64,000 bases of DNA from JBCDCE01 sp039182515 (GCA_039182515.1 JBCDCE010000004.1:1-64000), one strand, 5' to 3'; counted from the stretch's first letter, positions 26,410 through 36,026 are shown. Notes: generated by a model not told the origin, from the sequence alone. A program made the numbers and translations.

Positions 26410-27171
26410 ATGGCACGGCGCAAAAAGATTTACGAAGGCAAAGCTAAGATCCTTTATGAAGGCCCTGAGCCGGGAACCTTCGTGCAATATTTCAAGGATG
26501 ACGCCACAGCCTTTAATGCCGAAAAAAAGGATGTGATTGAGGGCAAGGGCGTTCTCAACAACCGCTTGTCTGAGTTCTTTATGCAAGGGCTCGGCCAGAT
26601 CGGCGTGCCGAACCATTTCATCAAGCGCCTTAACATGCGCGAGCAGCTCATTCGCTCCGTGGAAATTATTCCGCTCGAAGTCATCGTGCGCAACCGCGCA
26701 GCTGGTACCATGAGCAAACGGCTCGGGCTCGAGGAAGGCACGGTGCTGCCGCGCCCGATCATTGAGTTTTGCCTCAAAAATGACGACCTGGGCGATCCTT
26801 TGGTCGCCGAAGAGCATATCATCGCCTTTGGCTGGGCCAGCCAGCAAGATCTCGACGACATGGTCGCTTTGGCGCTGCGCGTGAACGACTTCATGTCGGG
26901 CTTGATGTACGGCGTGGGCATTACGCTCATAGATTTCAAAATCGAAATTGGCCGCGTGTGGGAAGGCGATTTCCAACGGCTCATTGTTGCTGATGAAATC
27001 AGCCCCGACAGCTGCCGCCTCTGGGACAGCAAAACCGGCCAAAAGCTCGATAAGGATGTCTTCCGCCGCGATCTTGGCGATCTGGCGGATGCCTACACCG
27101 AAGTGGCGCGACGCTTGGGCGTGTTGCCGACAAACGCAACCCATTCGGTCAAACCCACTCTGATCAATTGA
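26410..27171 (+). CDS. purC: PurC, SAICAR synthetase
   Basis: 253 aa from ATG 26410. Joins aspartate to CAIR in purine synthesis. Visible: KKIYEGKAKILYEGPEPGTF, FKDDATAFNAEKK, GVPNHFIKRL, EVIVRNRAAGTMSKRLGLEE and LIVADEISPDSCRLWD. First gene of a purC-purS-purQ run. Confidence 0.97.
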   Translation: MARRKKIYEGKAKILYEGPEPGTFVQYFKDDATAFNAEKKDVIEGKGVLNNRLSEFFMQGLGQIGVPNHFIKRLNMREQLIRSVEIIPLEVIVRNRAAGTMSKRLGLEEGTVLPRPIIEFCLKNDDLGDPLVAEEHIIAFGWASQQDLDDMVALALRVNDFMSGLMYGVGITLIDFKIEIGRVWEGDFQRLIVADEISPDSCRLWDSKTGQKLDKDVFRRDLGDLADAYTEVARRLGVLPTNATHSVKPTLIN

Positions 27172-27208
27172 CCTAAAGCCAGCTCATTCTCAAAAAGGGG
27201 CCCGAACA

Positions 27209-27439
27209 ATGAAAGCAGTTGTGCATGTGATGCTCAAAAATGGCGTGCTTGATCCACAAGGCGCGGCTGTGGCAGCAGCGCTCAAAGGCAACGGATTTGA
27301 CCAAGTTGAAGCCGCGCGCCAGGGCAAAGTGATCGAGCTGGATGTCGCTGAGGGCACCACAGAGGCGGATATCGAGCGGATGTGCGAGCAGCTTCTCGCC
27401 AACACCGTCATCGAAAGCTACCGGATCGAGCTGAACTGA
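27209..27439 (+). CDS. purS: PurS, FGAM synthase small subunit
   Basis: 76 aa, standard length. PurS bridges PurL and the glutaminase PurQ in the three-part FGAM synthase. Visible: VHVMLKNGVLDPQGAAV at the start, then GFDQVEAARQGKVIELDV. Preceded by aaggggcc and overlapping purQ by one base (TGATG). Confidence 0.96.
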   Translation: MKAVVHVMLKNGVLDPQGAAVAAALKGNGFDQVEAARQGKVIELDVAEGTTEADIERMCEQLLANTVIESYRIELN

Positions 27440-28107
27440 TGCGCGCAGCGGTTATCGTATTTCCGGGATCAAACTGCGATCGTGATCTCAAAGTGGCGTT
27501 CGAGCAAATGGGCGCACAGGTTGAGATGGTCTGGCACAAGGACGCGGATCTTCCCAAAGGTCTCGATATTGTGGGCCTGCCAGGCGGCTTTTCTTTTGGT
27601 GACTATCTGCGTTGCGGCGCCATCGCGGCCAATTCGCCGATCTGCCGGGCTGTCAAGACCTATGCTGAGGCCGGTGGCCCAGTTTTGGGGATCTGCAACG
27701 GCTTTCAAGTGCTCACAGAGACACAGCTTTTGCCTGGGGCTCTCTTGCGCAACGCGGGCCTGAATTTCTTGGGAAAATCCTCCCGTCTCAGGGTCGAAAC
27801 CACGCAGAGCCTCTTCACCAGCGCGTATGGTTTGGGCGATGAGATTGATGTGCCGATTGCGCATCATGATGGCAACTACGTGATCGATGCTGAGGGTCTC
27901 AAAGCGCTCCAAGATGAGGATCGCGTGGCGTTCCGTTATGTCGACAACCCCAACGGCTCGGTTGATGACATCGCAGGAGTGCTCAGCGCCAACAGACGGG
28001 TGCTGGGCATGATGCCACACCCTGAGCGCGCGCTGGATCCTGCCCAAGGCGGCACAGACGGGGCAGCAATGTTTCGCGCATTGAGTGAGGCCCTGGTTGC
28101 AGCCTGA
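27439..28107 (+). CDS. purQ: PurQ, FGAM synthase glutaminase subunit
   Basis: 222 aa from ATG 27439. Class I glutamine amidotransferase that feeds ammonia to PurL. Visible: VIVFPGSNCDRDLKVAFEQM, LPGGFSFGDYLRCGAIAANS, the nucleophile Cys in VLGICNGFQVL, and the His/Glu of GMMPHPERA. purL is not in this window. Confidence 0.97.
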   Translation: MRAAVIVFPGSNCDRDLKVAFEQMGAQVEMVWHKDADLPKGLDIVGLPGGFSFGDYLRCGAIAANSPICRAVKTYAEAGGPVLGICNGFQVLTETQLLPGALLRNAGLNFLGKSSRLRVETTQSLFTSAYGLGDEIDVPIAHHDGNYVIDAEGLKALQDEDRVAFRYVDNPNGSVDDIAGVLSANRRVLGMMPHPERALDPAQGGTDGAAMFRALSEALVAA

Positions 28108-28145
28108 CTTGGCAGCGCCTGTGATAGCCTCTAGCTTTGACTGCA

Positions 28146-29924
28146 ATGTTTAGCTGGTTGCGCTTAAGGTCAAATAGTCGGTCGGAAACGTCACGCGCGG
28201 CGCCGCTCAGTTGGCGTGTGCGATTGCTTTTGATCACGCTCTTAGCCATCGCGATATTAACTGTTTGGGTTACAAACCAGCGCCTCACAGAGCGGTTTAC
28301 AGAAACCACCCGCAATCGTGGTGAGATTCGCCTGGCGCTTTATTCCGCATCAATTCTGTCAGAACTGCAGCGCAACTCGATTGTGCCGCAGCTTTTGGCC
28401 CGCGATCCCACGCTCATCTCTGCGCTGTCGAGCAAAGACTATCAGCAAACCACCCAACGCCTTTTGAGCTTTGTTGACGAGATTGGCGCGGCCTCGCTCG
28501 AGCTTTTGGATATCGACGGACGGATCGTGGCCTCTACCGTGCGCCAAGAGCTTGGGGCGATTGAGCGCGATAATCCAGTCTTTCTCAATGCGATCCGAGG
28601 CAAAGACACAGCCTTCACCGCCAGCGAAAAAGAAACCGGCGCGGTTGATTTTTCCTATTCCAGGCGCATCGATATTCCGGGCGAAACGCTCGGTGTGATT
28701 GTTGTGGATGTGGATCTGCGCAAGTTTGAGCGCAGTTGGGCGGGCATCTCTGATGCGGTCATGGTGACCGACAGCACAGGCAACATTGTCCTAGCCACTG
28801 AACCCCGTTGGCGCGGGCTTACAGAAGAGGCGGCTCTGGAGCGCCGCTCAGCCCCCACCGCGATCCAGCGCGCGGTGCAAGCCACAGCCGATTGGGCCGG
28901 CGCGCCCGATGCCTATCTCTCTGGTGAGGCCGTGATGCGCCTTGAAAGCAGGATCCCGTTTCAGGGTTGGCGCATCGTGAGTTTTACGACCTATAATTCG
29001 ATCCGAGAGCGTGTGAACGGGGTTTTGGCCGCGGAGATTATGGTCTTCGCGATCCTTCTGGCGGGCGCGTTTTATCTCTTAAGCCGAAAATCGGCCTCGC
29101 TCGCGGGCATGTTTAAGCGCGAGAGCGAAGATCTGCGCGCGCTCAACGAACGCCTGCAAAACGAGATTGGCGAGCGCCAACGTGTGCAAGCCAACCTCGA
29201 GATTGCCGAACAAAGCCTGGCGCAAAGTTCCAAACTGGCGGCTTTGGGCGAAATGTCTGCAGCGGTAAGCCACGAGTTGAACCAACCCCTGGCCGCGATG
29301 AAAACCTATCTCGCGGGCGCGCGCCTTTTGCTCGGGCGCAGACGGCCCGAAGAAGCGCTCAGCTCTTTTCAGCGCATCGACGATCTGATCGAGCGAATGG
29401 GGGCCATCACCCGTCAACTCAAAAGCTATGCGCGCAAAGCGGGTGACACTTTGGTGCCCGTAGATATGAACGATGCCGTGCTCTCAGCGCTGTCGATCAT
29501 GGAGCCGCAGCTCAAGCAAAGCGACACGCTGATCACCAAGGCTTTGCCCGAAAAGCCTGTGATGGTGCTGGCCGACAGGGTCCGGCTTGAGCAGGTCATC
29601 ATCAATCTCTTGCGCAACGCTTTTGATGCAACACGTGGGCTTGAAAATCCGTCGATAGATCTTTTGCTGACAGTCGGGGAAACGGCCGTTTTGGCCGTGC
29701 GCGACAACGGGGCGGGGATCGACGATCTCGATGCGCTTTTCGAGCCTTTCTACACAACCAAGCAGCCGGGCGACGGTGTTGGCTTAGGGTTGGCCATTTC
29801 ATCAGGTATCGTCTCAGACCTTGGTGGGCGGTTAACCGCTCGAAACGGATCTGAAAGCGGTGCTGTGTTTGAAATGCAACTGCCGCTCCACCAAGATGAG
29901 GGTGAACCCGTCGCTGCTGAGTGA
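28146..29924 (+). CDS. dctB: DctB-type sensor histidine kinase
   Basis: 592 aa from ATG 28146 (a TTG at 28137 would add three residues). Layout: membrane helix (about 25-42), periplasmic double-Cache-like sensor (about 45-300, with LELLDIDGRIVAS and VMVTDSTGNIVLATE), second helix (about 305-325), coiled coil, then kinase core: His in MSAAVSHELNQPLAAMKTYL, N box LLRNAFDATRG, G1 RDNGAGID, F box LFEPFYTTKQ, G2 GVGLGLAISSGI. This is the C4-dicarboxylate sensor DctB pattern. The dctD-like partner follows after 30 bp; no transport genes adjoin. Confidence 0.88.
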   Translation: MFSWLRLRSNSRSETSRAAPLSWRVRLLLITLLAIAILTVWVTNQRLTERFTETTRNRGEIRLALYSASILSELQRNSIVPQLLARDPTLISALSSKDYQQTTQRLLSFVDEIGAASLELLDIDGRIVASTVRQELGAIERDNPVFLNAIRGKDTAFTASEKETGAVDFSYSRRIDIPGETLGVIVVDVDLRKFERSWAGISDAVMVTDSTGNIVLATEPRWRGLTEEAALERRSAPTAIQRAVQATADWAGAPDAYLSGEAVMRLESRIPFQGWRIVSFTTYNSIRERVNGVLAAEIMVFAILLAGAFYLLSRKSASLAGMFKRESEDLRALNERLQNEIGERQRVQANLEIAEQSLAQSSKLAALGEMSAAVSHELNQPLAAMKTYLAGARLLLGRRRPEEALSSFQRIDDLIERMGAITRQLKSYARKAGDTLVPVDMNDAVLSALSIMEPQLKQSDTLITKALPEKPVMVLADRVRLEQVIINLLRNAFDATRGLENPSIDLLLTVGETAVLAVRDNGAGIDDLDALFEPFYTTKQPGDGVGLGLAISSGIVSDLGGRLTARNGSESGAVFEMQLPLHQDEGEPVAAE

Positions 29925-29954
29925 CGCGGCAAAATGAAATAAAAGAGGTAAACT

Positions 29955-31286
29955 ATGGTCCAGCCTATGAAAATCGCCATTGTGGACGACGAAAAGGACA
30001 TGCGTCAGTCGATCGGTCAATGGCTCGCTCTTTCAGGATATGAGACCGAAACCTTTGCCAGCGCCGAAGATGCGCTGAACGCGCTCGAGCCTGATTATCC
30101 CGGCGTTGTGATCAGCGATATTCGCATGCCTGGTATGGACGGAATGCAGTTTCTCAAGCGCCTCATGAGCGTCGATAGCGCCTTACCTGTCATTATGATT
30201 ACCGGTCATGGCGATGTGCCAATGGCAGTGGAAGCGATGCGCGTGGGCGCTTTTGATTTCCTTGAAAAGCCCTTCAACCCCGATCACATGAGCGATCTGG
30301 CCAAACGCGCCACCAAATCGCGCAGGCTCACGCTTGATAACCGTGCGCTGCGAAAAGAGCTCTCAGACGGCACCGCTTTGATGAAAAAGCTCATCGGAGT
30401 GTCGCCAGCAATGGAGCGGCTCAAAGAAGACATTCTGGATCTGGGCCAAGCGGATGGGCACGTGCTCATAGAAGGCGAAACCGGTACCGGCAAAACTCTC
30501 GTGGCTCATGCTTTGCATGCCGTTGGGGCGCGTGCTTCCAAGCGCTTTGTTTTGATCAGCTGTTCCGCGCTTTCTGAGCAGGCCTTGATTGAAAGGCTCT
30601 TCGAGACGGTTGAAGGACGCATTCCTGCAATGGAAGAAGCCCGCGGCGGCACGCTTGTACTTGAAGACATTGAGACGCTGAGCGCTGCCACGCAAGCCCG
30701 GCTCCTAACGGCGATCAATGCGCAAGGGGAGCCGTCGGAGACGCGCATCATCGCCATCAGCAATCTGCAAGAGCAGGGCAAAACTTGCGAAGATATGCTG
30801 CGGTCTGATCTCTTCTTCCGTCTCGCGGCTCTGCGCTTGGTTGTGCCGCCATTGCGTAAGCGCGGCGAGGATATCCTCACGCTCTTCACGCGCTTGTCTG
30901 AACAATTTGCGGATGAGTATGGCTGTGACGCGCCAACCATCAATGCTCAAGAGGCCGCTCAGCTGTTGCAAGCGCCTTGGCCTGGAAATGTGCGCCAACT
31001 GATCAACATTTCAGAGCGTGCCGTTTTGCAAAACCGTCGCGGATCGGGCTCGATCACCTCGCTTTTGATGGCCGATACCGAAGAGATCACGCCTGTCATG
31101 ACCACCGAAGGCAAACCGCTCAAAGAATATGTGGAAGCTTTTGAGCGAATGTTGATCGACAACACGATGCGCCGCCACCGGGGCTCGATTGTTGCTGTGA
31201 TGGACGAGCTATGCTTGCCACGCCGAACGCTCAACGAAAAAATGGCGAAATATCAATTGCAAAGATCAGACTATCTCACCGCGTAA
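29955..31286 (+). CDS. dctD: DctD-like response regulator lacking GAFTGA
   Basis: 443 aa. Receiver domain (acidic pocket DDEKD, phospho-Asp in VVISDIRMPGMDG, Lys in DFLEKPF), AAA+ domain with Walker A GETGTGKT, Walker-B-like GTLVLEDIE and arginine-finger region RSDLFFRLAALRLVVPPLRK, then a C-terminal Fis-type HTH. Between ALSEQALIERLF and EEARGGTLV, where sigma-54 activators carry GxxxGAFTGA, the sequence is ETVEGRIPAM: the sigma-54 contact loop is missing and the segment is about nine residues shorter. It follows dctB by 30 bp with an agaggt ribosome site. It may activate a different holoenzyme, as Rhodobacter capsulatus NtrC does. Confidence 0.88.
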   Translation: MVQPMKIAIVDDEKDMRQSIGQWLALSGYETETFASAEDALNALEPDYPGVVISDIRMPGMDGMQFLKRLMSVDSALPVIMITGHGDVPMAVEAMRVGAFDFLEKPFNPDHMSDLAKRATKSRRLTLDNRALRKELSDGTALMKKLIGVSPAMERLKEDILDLGQADGHVLIEGETGTGKTLVAHALHAVGARASKRFVLISCSALSEQALIERLFETVEGRIPAMEEARGGTLVLEDIETLSAATQARLLTAINAQGEPSETRIIAISNLQEQGKTCEDMLRSDLFFRLAALRLVVPPLRKRGEDILTLFTRLSEQFADEYGCDAPTINAQEAAQLLQAPWPGNVRQLINISERAVLQNRRGSGSITSLLMADTEEITPVMTTEGKPLKEYVEAFERMLIDNTMRRHRGSIVAVMDELCLPRRTLNEKMAKYQLQRSDYLTA

Positions 31287-31738
31287 GTGAATTAGTCATT
31301 GTATTTAACGTGCCGCTCGCTTTATCCTGACAGGGGCGCATCGTGCGCCAAGAGTTTCGCTCCAAGTTTGTGGTGGCCAGGTACCAAAGGTACACAAAGT
31401 ACAATGGCCCATTTGCTTGAGAGACCGTATGGGGCCTTCGCAGGAAGGCTGGAAAAGGTGGTCCTGAAGATCCTTAGGGATGTTTTGGGCATGTCATGTC
31501 GGGCGGCTGATCAGATTTGCCGCTTTTGTAAACAACAGGTGGTCGCGAAAGCTGATCACTACGGAGAAAACCGCGATGACGCGTAAAACCCCTGGACTGG
31601 ATCGGATATTGTCGGTGATCGACATCTGTGCAGACCGTGTATGGGCTGCGATCTCGCCAATACTTACCACGCTAAATGCCCCAAAAGCTGAACGGATACC
31701 CGTTCGGGTTGAGCGCTCGAGGCGTGTGAACGGATTAC
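31287..31738 (+). other. Long leader region of rne
   Basis: 452 bp between dctD and rne without a convincing gene. A 95-codon frame (31299-31586) has no recognised motif. A short palindrome (gaacggatacccgttc) lies at about 31691-31706. Long 5' leaders are common for RNase E genes, where they allow self-regulation by cleavage. That is the likeliest use here, but no named motif is seen. Confidence 0.45.
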
Positions 31739-34561
31739 ATGTCAAAGAAAATGCTAATAGACGCCACGCACGCGGAAGAAACCCGCGTTGTGGTGGTAGA
31801 TGGGAATAAAGTCGAAGAATTCGACTTTGAATCGGAGAACAAACGACAGCTTGCAGGCAACATATATCTGGCAAAAGTCACCCGCGTAGAGCCTTCGCTC
31901 CAAGCGGCTTTCGTTGATTATGGTGGCAATCGCCACGGCTTCCTGGCTTTCAGTGAAATTCACCCACATTACTATCAAATCCCAGTCGCGGATCAGGAAG
32001 CTTTGCTGGCCGAAGAAAAAGCCTATGCAGAAGCCCAACGCGACGCCGAAGAGCAAGAAGACAAACCCAAACAACCCAAACGCCGCCGCAGAGGTGGTCG
32101 TTCCAAGGCCGCTGCTGCCCAAAACGACGACATGGTCGCCACAAGCGAACCTACCGTCGAAGAGGGTGTGTCCGGTATGGAGACCATTGATTTGGGCTCC
32201 GACGATGGCGCACCCCTCGATTTAGACGAAGGTCAGTCGGGCGAAGAAGCACCCGTTGAAGCGCAAGCTGAAGCTCCCGAAGAAGCGCCTGCGCCGGAAG
32301 CGGCTGGAGCTGCGCCGGAAGTAGAAGACGTCGCGGAAGCGCCTGCTGCTGAGGAGAGCGCCTCGAGCGACGCCGGGGACGACGCTGAAGGCGATTCAGA
32401 CGCTGAGGCCTCAGACGAAACGACAGAAGACGACACAACGGAAGACGATACAACAGACAACGGAATTGAATCCGTTGCTGAGGAAGACGACAGCGAAGAG
32501 GTGCGCCCGGTGCGCAAACCGCGTCCGCGTCGCTACAAGATCCAAGAGGTTATCAAAGTTCGCCAGATCCTGCTTGTGCAGGTCGTCAAAGAAGAGCGTG
32601 GCAACAAAGGTGCGGCGCTTACGACTTACCTGAGCCTTGCGGGCCGCTATTGCGTTTTGATGCCCAACACCGCGCGTGGTGGCGGCATCTCGCGCAAGAT
32701 CACCAACGCCGCAGACCGTAAGAAACTTAAAGAGATCGCGCATGAAATTGAAGTGCCTGAAGGCGTCGGGCTGATTGTCCGCACCGCAGGTGCCAAGCGC
32801 ACGAAATCTGAGATAAAACGCGACTACGAATACCTTCAGCGGCTTTGGGAACAGATCCGCGAGCTGACCCTCAAATCCATCGCACCGGCGAAGATTTACG
32901 AGGAAGGCAACCTGATCAAACGCTCGATCCGCGACCTGTACAATCGCGATATCGAAGAAGTGCTTGTTGAGGGTGCAGAGGGCCATCGCTCAGCCAAAGA
33001 CTTCATGAAAATGATCATGCCGAGTCACGCCAAAAACGTGAAGCTCTACGAGGATCCGCTTCCTTTGTTCGCGCGTTTCCAAGTGGAAAGCTACCTCGCG
33101 GGCATGTTTAACCCAACCGTTCAGCTGAAATCCGGTGGCTACATTGTAATCGGCATCACCGAAGCGCTTGTGGCGGTGGATGTGAACTCAGGGCGCGCCA
33201 CCAAAGAAGGTTCCATCGAGGAAACGGCGCTCAAAACGAACTTGGAAGCGGCTGAGGAAGTCGCGCGGCAAGTGCGTTTGCGCGACCTGGCCGGTCTCAT
33301 CGTGATCGACTTCATCGATATGGATGAGCGCAAGAACAACGCCGCCGTTGAAAAGCGCATCAAAGACAAGCTCAAGACCGATCGCGCGCGGATCCAAGTG
33401 GGCCGGATCTCCGGCTTTGGCTTGATGGAAATGAGCCGTCAGCGCTTGCGCCCAGGCATGCTCGAGGCCACAACGCAGCCATGCCCGTCGTGCCACGGCA
33501 CAGGGCTTATCCGATCAGACGACAGCATGGGGCTCTCGATCCTGCGCCATCTCGAAGAAGAGGGCGTGCGGGGTCGTTCTAAAGAAGTGTTGATCACAGC
33601 GCCGGTACAGATCGCCAACTTCTTGATGAATCAAAAGCGCGAGCACATCGCGCATATTGAGGCGCGCTATGGTCTGTCCATCCGAGTGGAAGGGGATCCC
33701 CATTTGGTGAGCCCGGATTTCACCATGGAGAAGTTCAAAACAGCGACGCGGGTGGTGAAAAAGGCCTCCGCAGCCGTTGTTTCTGTTGATGCGGCGATGA
33801 TGGAAGAACTCGACGCTGAGATCGAAGCGGAAGAGGCCGAAGCCGCGAGCAATGTGCCCTCTGATGAGGGCGAAGACACACAAGCACAGCCCAAAAAGCG
33901 GCGCCGTCGGCGTCGGCGTCGTCGGGGCGGTGGCTCAGATGCGGACGGTCAACAGCAGGGCCAATCTGACAACCAGTCGGAAAACCCGTCGGAAAATGAT
34001 GGCAAAGCGTCCACGGACGCGCCAGCTGAGACACTCACGGAGTCGGCCGATGGGGACACGCAAAACGACGCTTCTGCGGATCCCGTGGCTGAAGAAGCGC
34101 CTAAGCCCAAGCGGCGTCGGTCACGCAAGAAGCCAGTTGCTGAGGACGGTGCAGACTCTGAAGCGCAAACCGCTGAAGTGGACGGCAAAGCAGAGAGCGC
34201 AGCCGATCCTGAAGGTGAGGCAGAAGAGCCCAAACCCAAGCGCAAGCGGGCTCCGCGCAAGCGCAAAGCGGACGCGGTAAGCGAGGCAGTACCTGAGGCA
34301 AACGCAGAGGCGCCTTCGCAAGAAACCGAAGCGCCTCAAGCTGAAGAAAAGCCAAAACGCAAACGTGCGCCTCGTAAAAAAGCAGCGGCAGCAGCCGAAG
34401 CTCCGACTGAGTCGGCAAGTGAGGGCCCTGCAGAAACACCAGTCCTCGAAGTTGCCAGCGCTGAGAGCAGTGCAGAAACGACAACAGCACCTGCTTCGAC
34501 AGAAGAAGAGGTCACCCCAAAACCACGACGCAAAGGCTGGTGGAACCTCAACCGCTCCTAA
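31739..34561 (+). CDS. rne: RNase E, endoribonuclease of the degradosome
   Basis: 940 aa. Initiates mRNA decay and processes rRNA. The S1 domain (about 37-330) is split by an acidic, Ala/Glu/Asp-rich insert (about residues 85-260), as in other alphaproteobacteria. Catalytic aspartates lie in ALVAVDVNSGRATKEG and GLIVIDFIDMDERKN; the zinc-link is QPCPSCHGTG. The C-terminal third is disordered, alternating acidic runs with Arg/Lys clusters (KKRRRRRRRRRGGG, KPKRKRAPRK), expected to bind RNA and degradosome partners. Confidence 0.97.
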   Translation: MSKKMLIDATHAEETRVVVVDGNKVEEFDFESENKRQLAGNIYLAKVTRVEPSLQAAFVDYGGNRHGFLAFSEIHPHYYQIPVADQEALLAEEKAYAEAQRDAEEQEDKPKQPKRRRRGGRSKAAAAQNDDMVATSEPTVEEGVSGMETIDLGSDDGAPLDLDEGQSGEEAPVEAQAEAPEEAPAPEAAGAAPEVEDVAEAPAAEESASSDAGDDAEGDSDAEASDETTEDDTTEDDTTDNGIESVAEEDDSEEVRPVRKPRPRRYKIQEVIKVRQILLVQVVKEERGNKGAALTTYLSLAGRYCVLMPNTARGGGISRKITNAADRKKLKEIAHEIEVPEGVGLIVRTAGAKRTKSEIKRDYEYLQRLWEQIRELTLKSIAPAKIYEEGNLIKRSIRDLYNRDIEEVLVEGAEGHRSAKDFMKMIMPSHAKNVKLYEDPLPLFARFQVESYLAGMFNPTVQLKSGGYIVIGITEALVAVDVNSGRATKEGSIEETALKTNLEAAEEVARQVRLRDLAGLIVIDFIDMDERKNNAAVEKRIKDKLKTDRARIQVGRISGFGLMEMSRQRLRPGMLEATTQPCPSCHGTGLIRSDDSMGLSILRHLEEEGVRGRSKEVLITAPVQIANFLMNQKREHIAHIEARYGLSIRVEGDPHLVSPDFTMEKFKTATRVVKKASAAVVSVDAAMMEELDAEIEAEEAEAASNVPSDEGEDTQAQPKKRRRRRRRRRGGGSDADGQQQGQSDNQSENPSENDGKASTDAPAETLTESADGDTQNDASADPVAEEAPKPKRRRSRKKPVAEDGADSEAQTAEVDGKAESAADPEGEAEEPKPKRKRAPRKRKADAVSEAVPEANAEAPSQETEAPQAEEKPKRKRAPRKKAAAAAEAPTESASEGPAETPVLEVASAESSAETTTAPASTEEEVTPKPRRKGWWNLNRS

Positions 34562-34581
34562 AGTGCGCTTGAAAAACAAAT

Positions 34582-34622
34582 CTCCAGATCTGGCATATTT
34601 CCGGGTCTGGAGCGTCTTTTTC
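34582..34622 (+). terminator. Intrinsic terminator of rne
   Basis: ctccagatc pairs with gggtctggag (one G-T pair) around an about 12-base loop, then cgtctttttct. It lies 21 bases past the rne stop. Confidence 0.85.
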
Positions 34623-34675
34623 TAGAGTCTTATCCATTAAATTTGCAAAGAACGTTCTAAGCACAAAGACCTGTA

Positions 34676-34724
34676 CCCGACCGCGGGCGTTGGGCTGCAA
34701 GCCCCCGCCCAGGGGGCGGTCGGG
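34676..34724. repeat. Three-tier GC-rich palindrome
   Basis: Nested arms: cccgaccgc (34676-34684) with gcggtcggg (34716-34724), gggcg (34685-34689) with cgccc (34706-34710), and gggct/agccc (34692-34704). It would fold into a very stable 49-base hairpin on either strand. It lies in the convergent space between rne and the tusA-like gene. It lacks a T tract, so it is not a standard terminator; it may be a REP-like element or transcription barrier. Confidence 0.7.
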
Positions 34725-34793
34725 GGCTGGTCGGCTTCGCCTCCTGGGAAGGGTTGGTGAACACGACGATTCAGGTTTTCCTGGGACAGCCCT

Positions 34794-35063
34794 CTATTTG
34801 GCAGGCGCGGCTTTTTGAATGAGGTAAATTTGAACTTGGCGATCCGCCATGTTAACCTGTCGCATTTCTTCACTTTGATCCAAAAGCGTGTGGCCAGACT
34901 CAACGCAAAAATGCGGTATATCGACAAGCGCTGCGGGGTCATCCACTTCCACGCGCAGCACGTCACCCGGCTTTAGTTTTTCGAGCCGCTTACGCGCTTT
35001 CAAAACCGGAAGCGGGCACAAGAGCCCGATGGCGTCGAGCGTGAGGAGATCTGCGTCTGTCAT
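34794..35063 (-). CDS. TusA-family sulfur carrier
   Basis: 89 aa from ATG 35063. Contains LDAIGLLCPLPVLKARKRLE, the conserved CPxP motif whose Cys carries persulfide sulfur in TusA-like proteins, then KPGDVLRVEVDDP and a second Cys in IPHFCVESGHTLL. Possible uses include thiolation or sulfur delivery; the exact acceptor is unknown. It diverges from ccdA, and the pairing suggests a thiol or sulfur theme. Confidence 0.88.
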   Translation of the reverse strand: MTDADLLTLDAIGLLCPLPVLKARKRLEKLKPGDVLRVEVDDPAALVDIPHFCVESGHTLLDQSEEMRQVNMADRQVQIYLIQKAAPAK

Positions 35064-35273
35064 AAAGGGGAGGTAGGGCCCGCGCGCCGCTTTGTCCATC
35101 ATCCGCGTGCGTGCTACGCGCGTATTTCGCGGTGAACAATCGCCAAGTCAGCGCCGCAAAACTGTTACACTTTGTCCACGGCAATGTGAGAGCTAGAGAG
35201 ATGACCTGTGAGCCATGTCCCTGTATGGGTGGTCTATGGCGGGGGCTGACCTGGGCCCGTAAGGAGACGGTGC

Positions 35274-36026
35274 GTGTTTGATATATCTGTTCTGGACGTG
35301 ACGCTATTGCCCGCGTTGGGGCTCGCTCTCATTGCGGGACTTGTCTCTTTTCTAAGCCCTTGCGTCTTGCCGATTGTGCCGCCCTATCTCGCCTATATGA
35401 GCGGTGTATCCGTTTCCGATATGCAAGAAGACCAAAGCGCTCGGCGCAAAGCGTTGGGGACAGCACTCTTCTTCGTGATGGGGCTGTCCACTGTCTTTTT
35501 GATCTTAGGCTTCACAACCTCGCTCTTGGGGCAGTTCTTCCTTCAAAATCAAAACTGGTTTGTGATTGGCTCTGGCGTGGTGATCATTGTCTTTGGCCTG
35601 CACTTTCTCGGGGTCTTTCGCATTGGGTTTCTCGACCAAGAAGCCCGGCTAGACGTGGGGGACCGCGGCGGCAGCTCGCTGGGTGCTTATGTTTTGGGCT
35701 TGGCTTTTGCTTTTGGTTGGACGCCTTGCATCGGCCCGCAACTCGGAGCGATCCTCTCCCTTGCCGCGTCTGAAGCAGACGCACTGCGCGGCACAACATT
35801 GCTCGCATTTTACGCCCTTGGTCTTGGGGTCCCGTTTTTGTTGGTGGCGTTTTTCTTGCCGCATCTCACGGGCGTTATGGTTTGGATGAAGCGCCATATG
35901 CGCAGCGTTGAGCGTGCCATGGGCGCGCTCTTGCTTCTTGTTGGCGTGATGATGGTCACAGGGTATTTCACAGCCTTTAGCTGGTGGCTTTTGGAGCAGT
36001 TCCCGGCGATGCAATACTTGGGCTAG
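35274..36026 (+). CDS. ccdA: CcdA, thiol-electron carrier for cytochrome c maturation
   Basis: 250 aa with six predicted membrane helices. Two conserved Cys sit in FLSPCVLPIVPPYLAYMSG (about residue 30) and FGWTPCIGPQLGAIL (about residue 149). CcdA moves reducing equivalents from cytoplasmic thioredoxin to periplasmic thiol proteins. GTG 35274 is preceded by aaggagac at suitable spacing, which decides the start. Confidence 0.93.
   Translation: MFDISVLDVTLLPALGLALIAGLVSFLSPCVLPIVPPYLAYMSGVSVSDMQEDQSARRKALGTALFFVMGLSTVFLILGFTTSLLGQFFLQNQNWFVIGSGVVIIVFGLHFLGVFRIGFLDQEARLDVGDRGGSSLGAYVLGLAFAFGWTPCIGPQLGAILSLAASEADALRGTTLLAFYALGLGVPFLLVAFFLPHLTGVMVWMKRHMRSVERAMGALLLLVGVMMVTGYFTAFSWWLLEQFPAMQYLG

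Noticed and set aside
31299..31586. 95-codon frame between dctD and rne
   Set aside because: No recognisable motif, weak start, and placed in the expected rne leader.
32233..32517. Ser/Ala-rich frames antisense to rne
   Set aside because: They arise from the Asp/Glu/Ala-rich low-complexity insert of RNase E.
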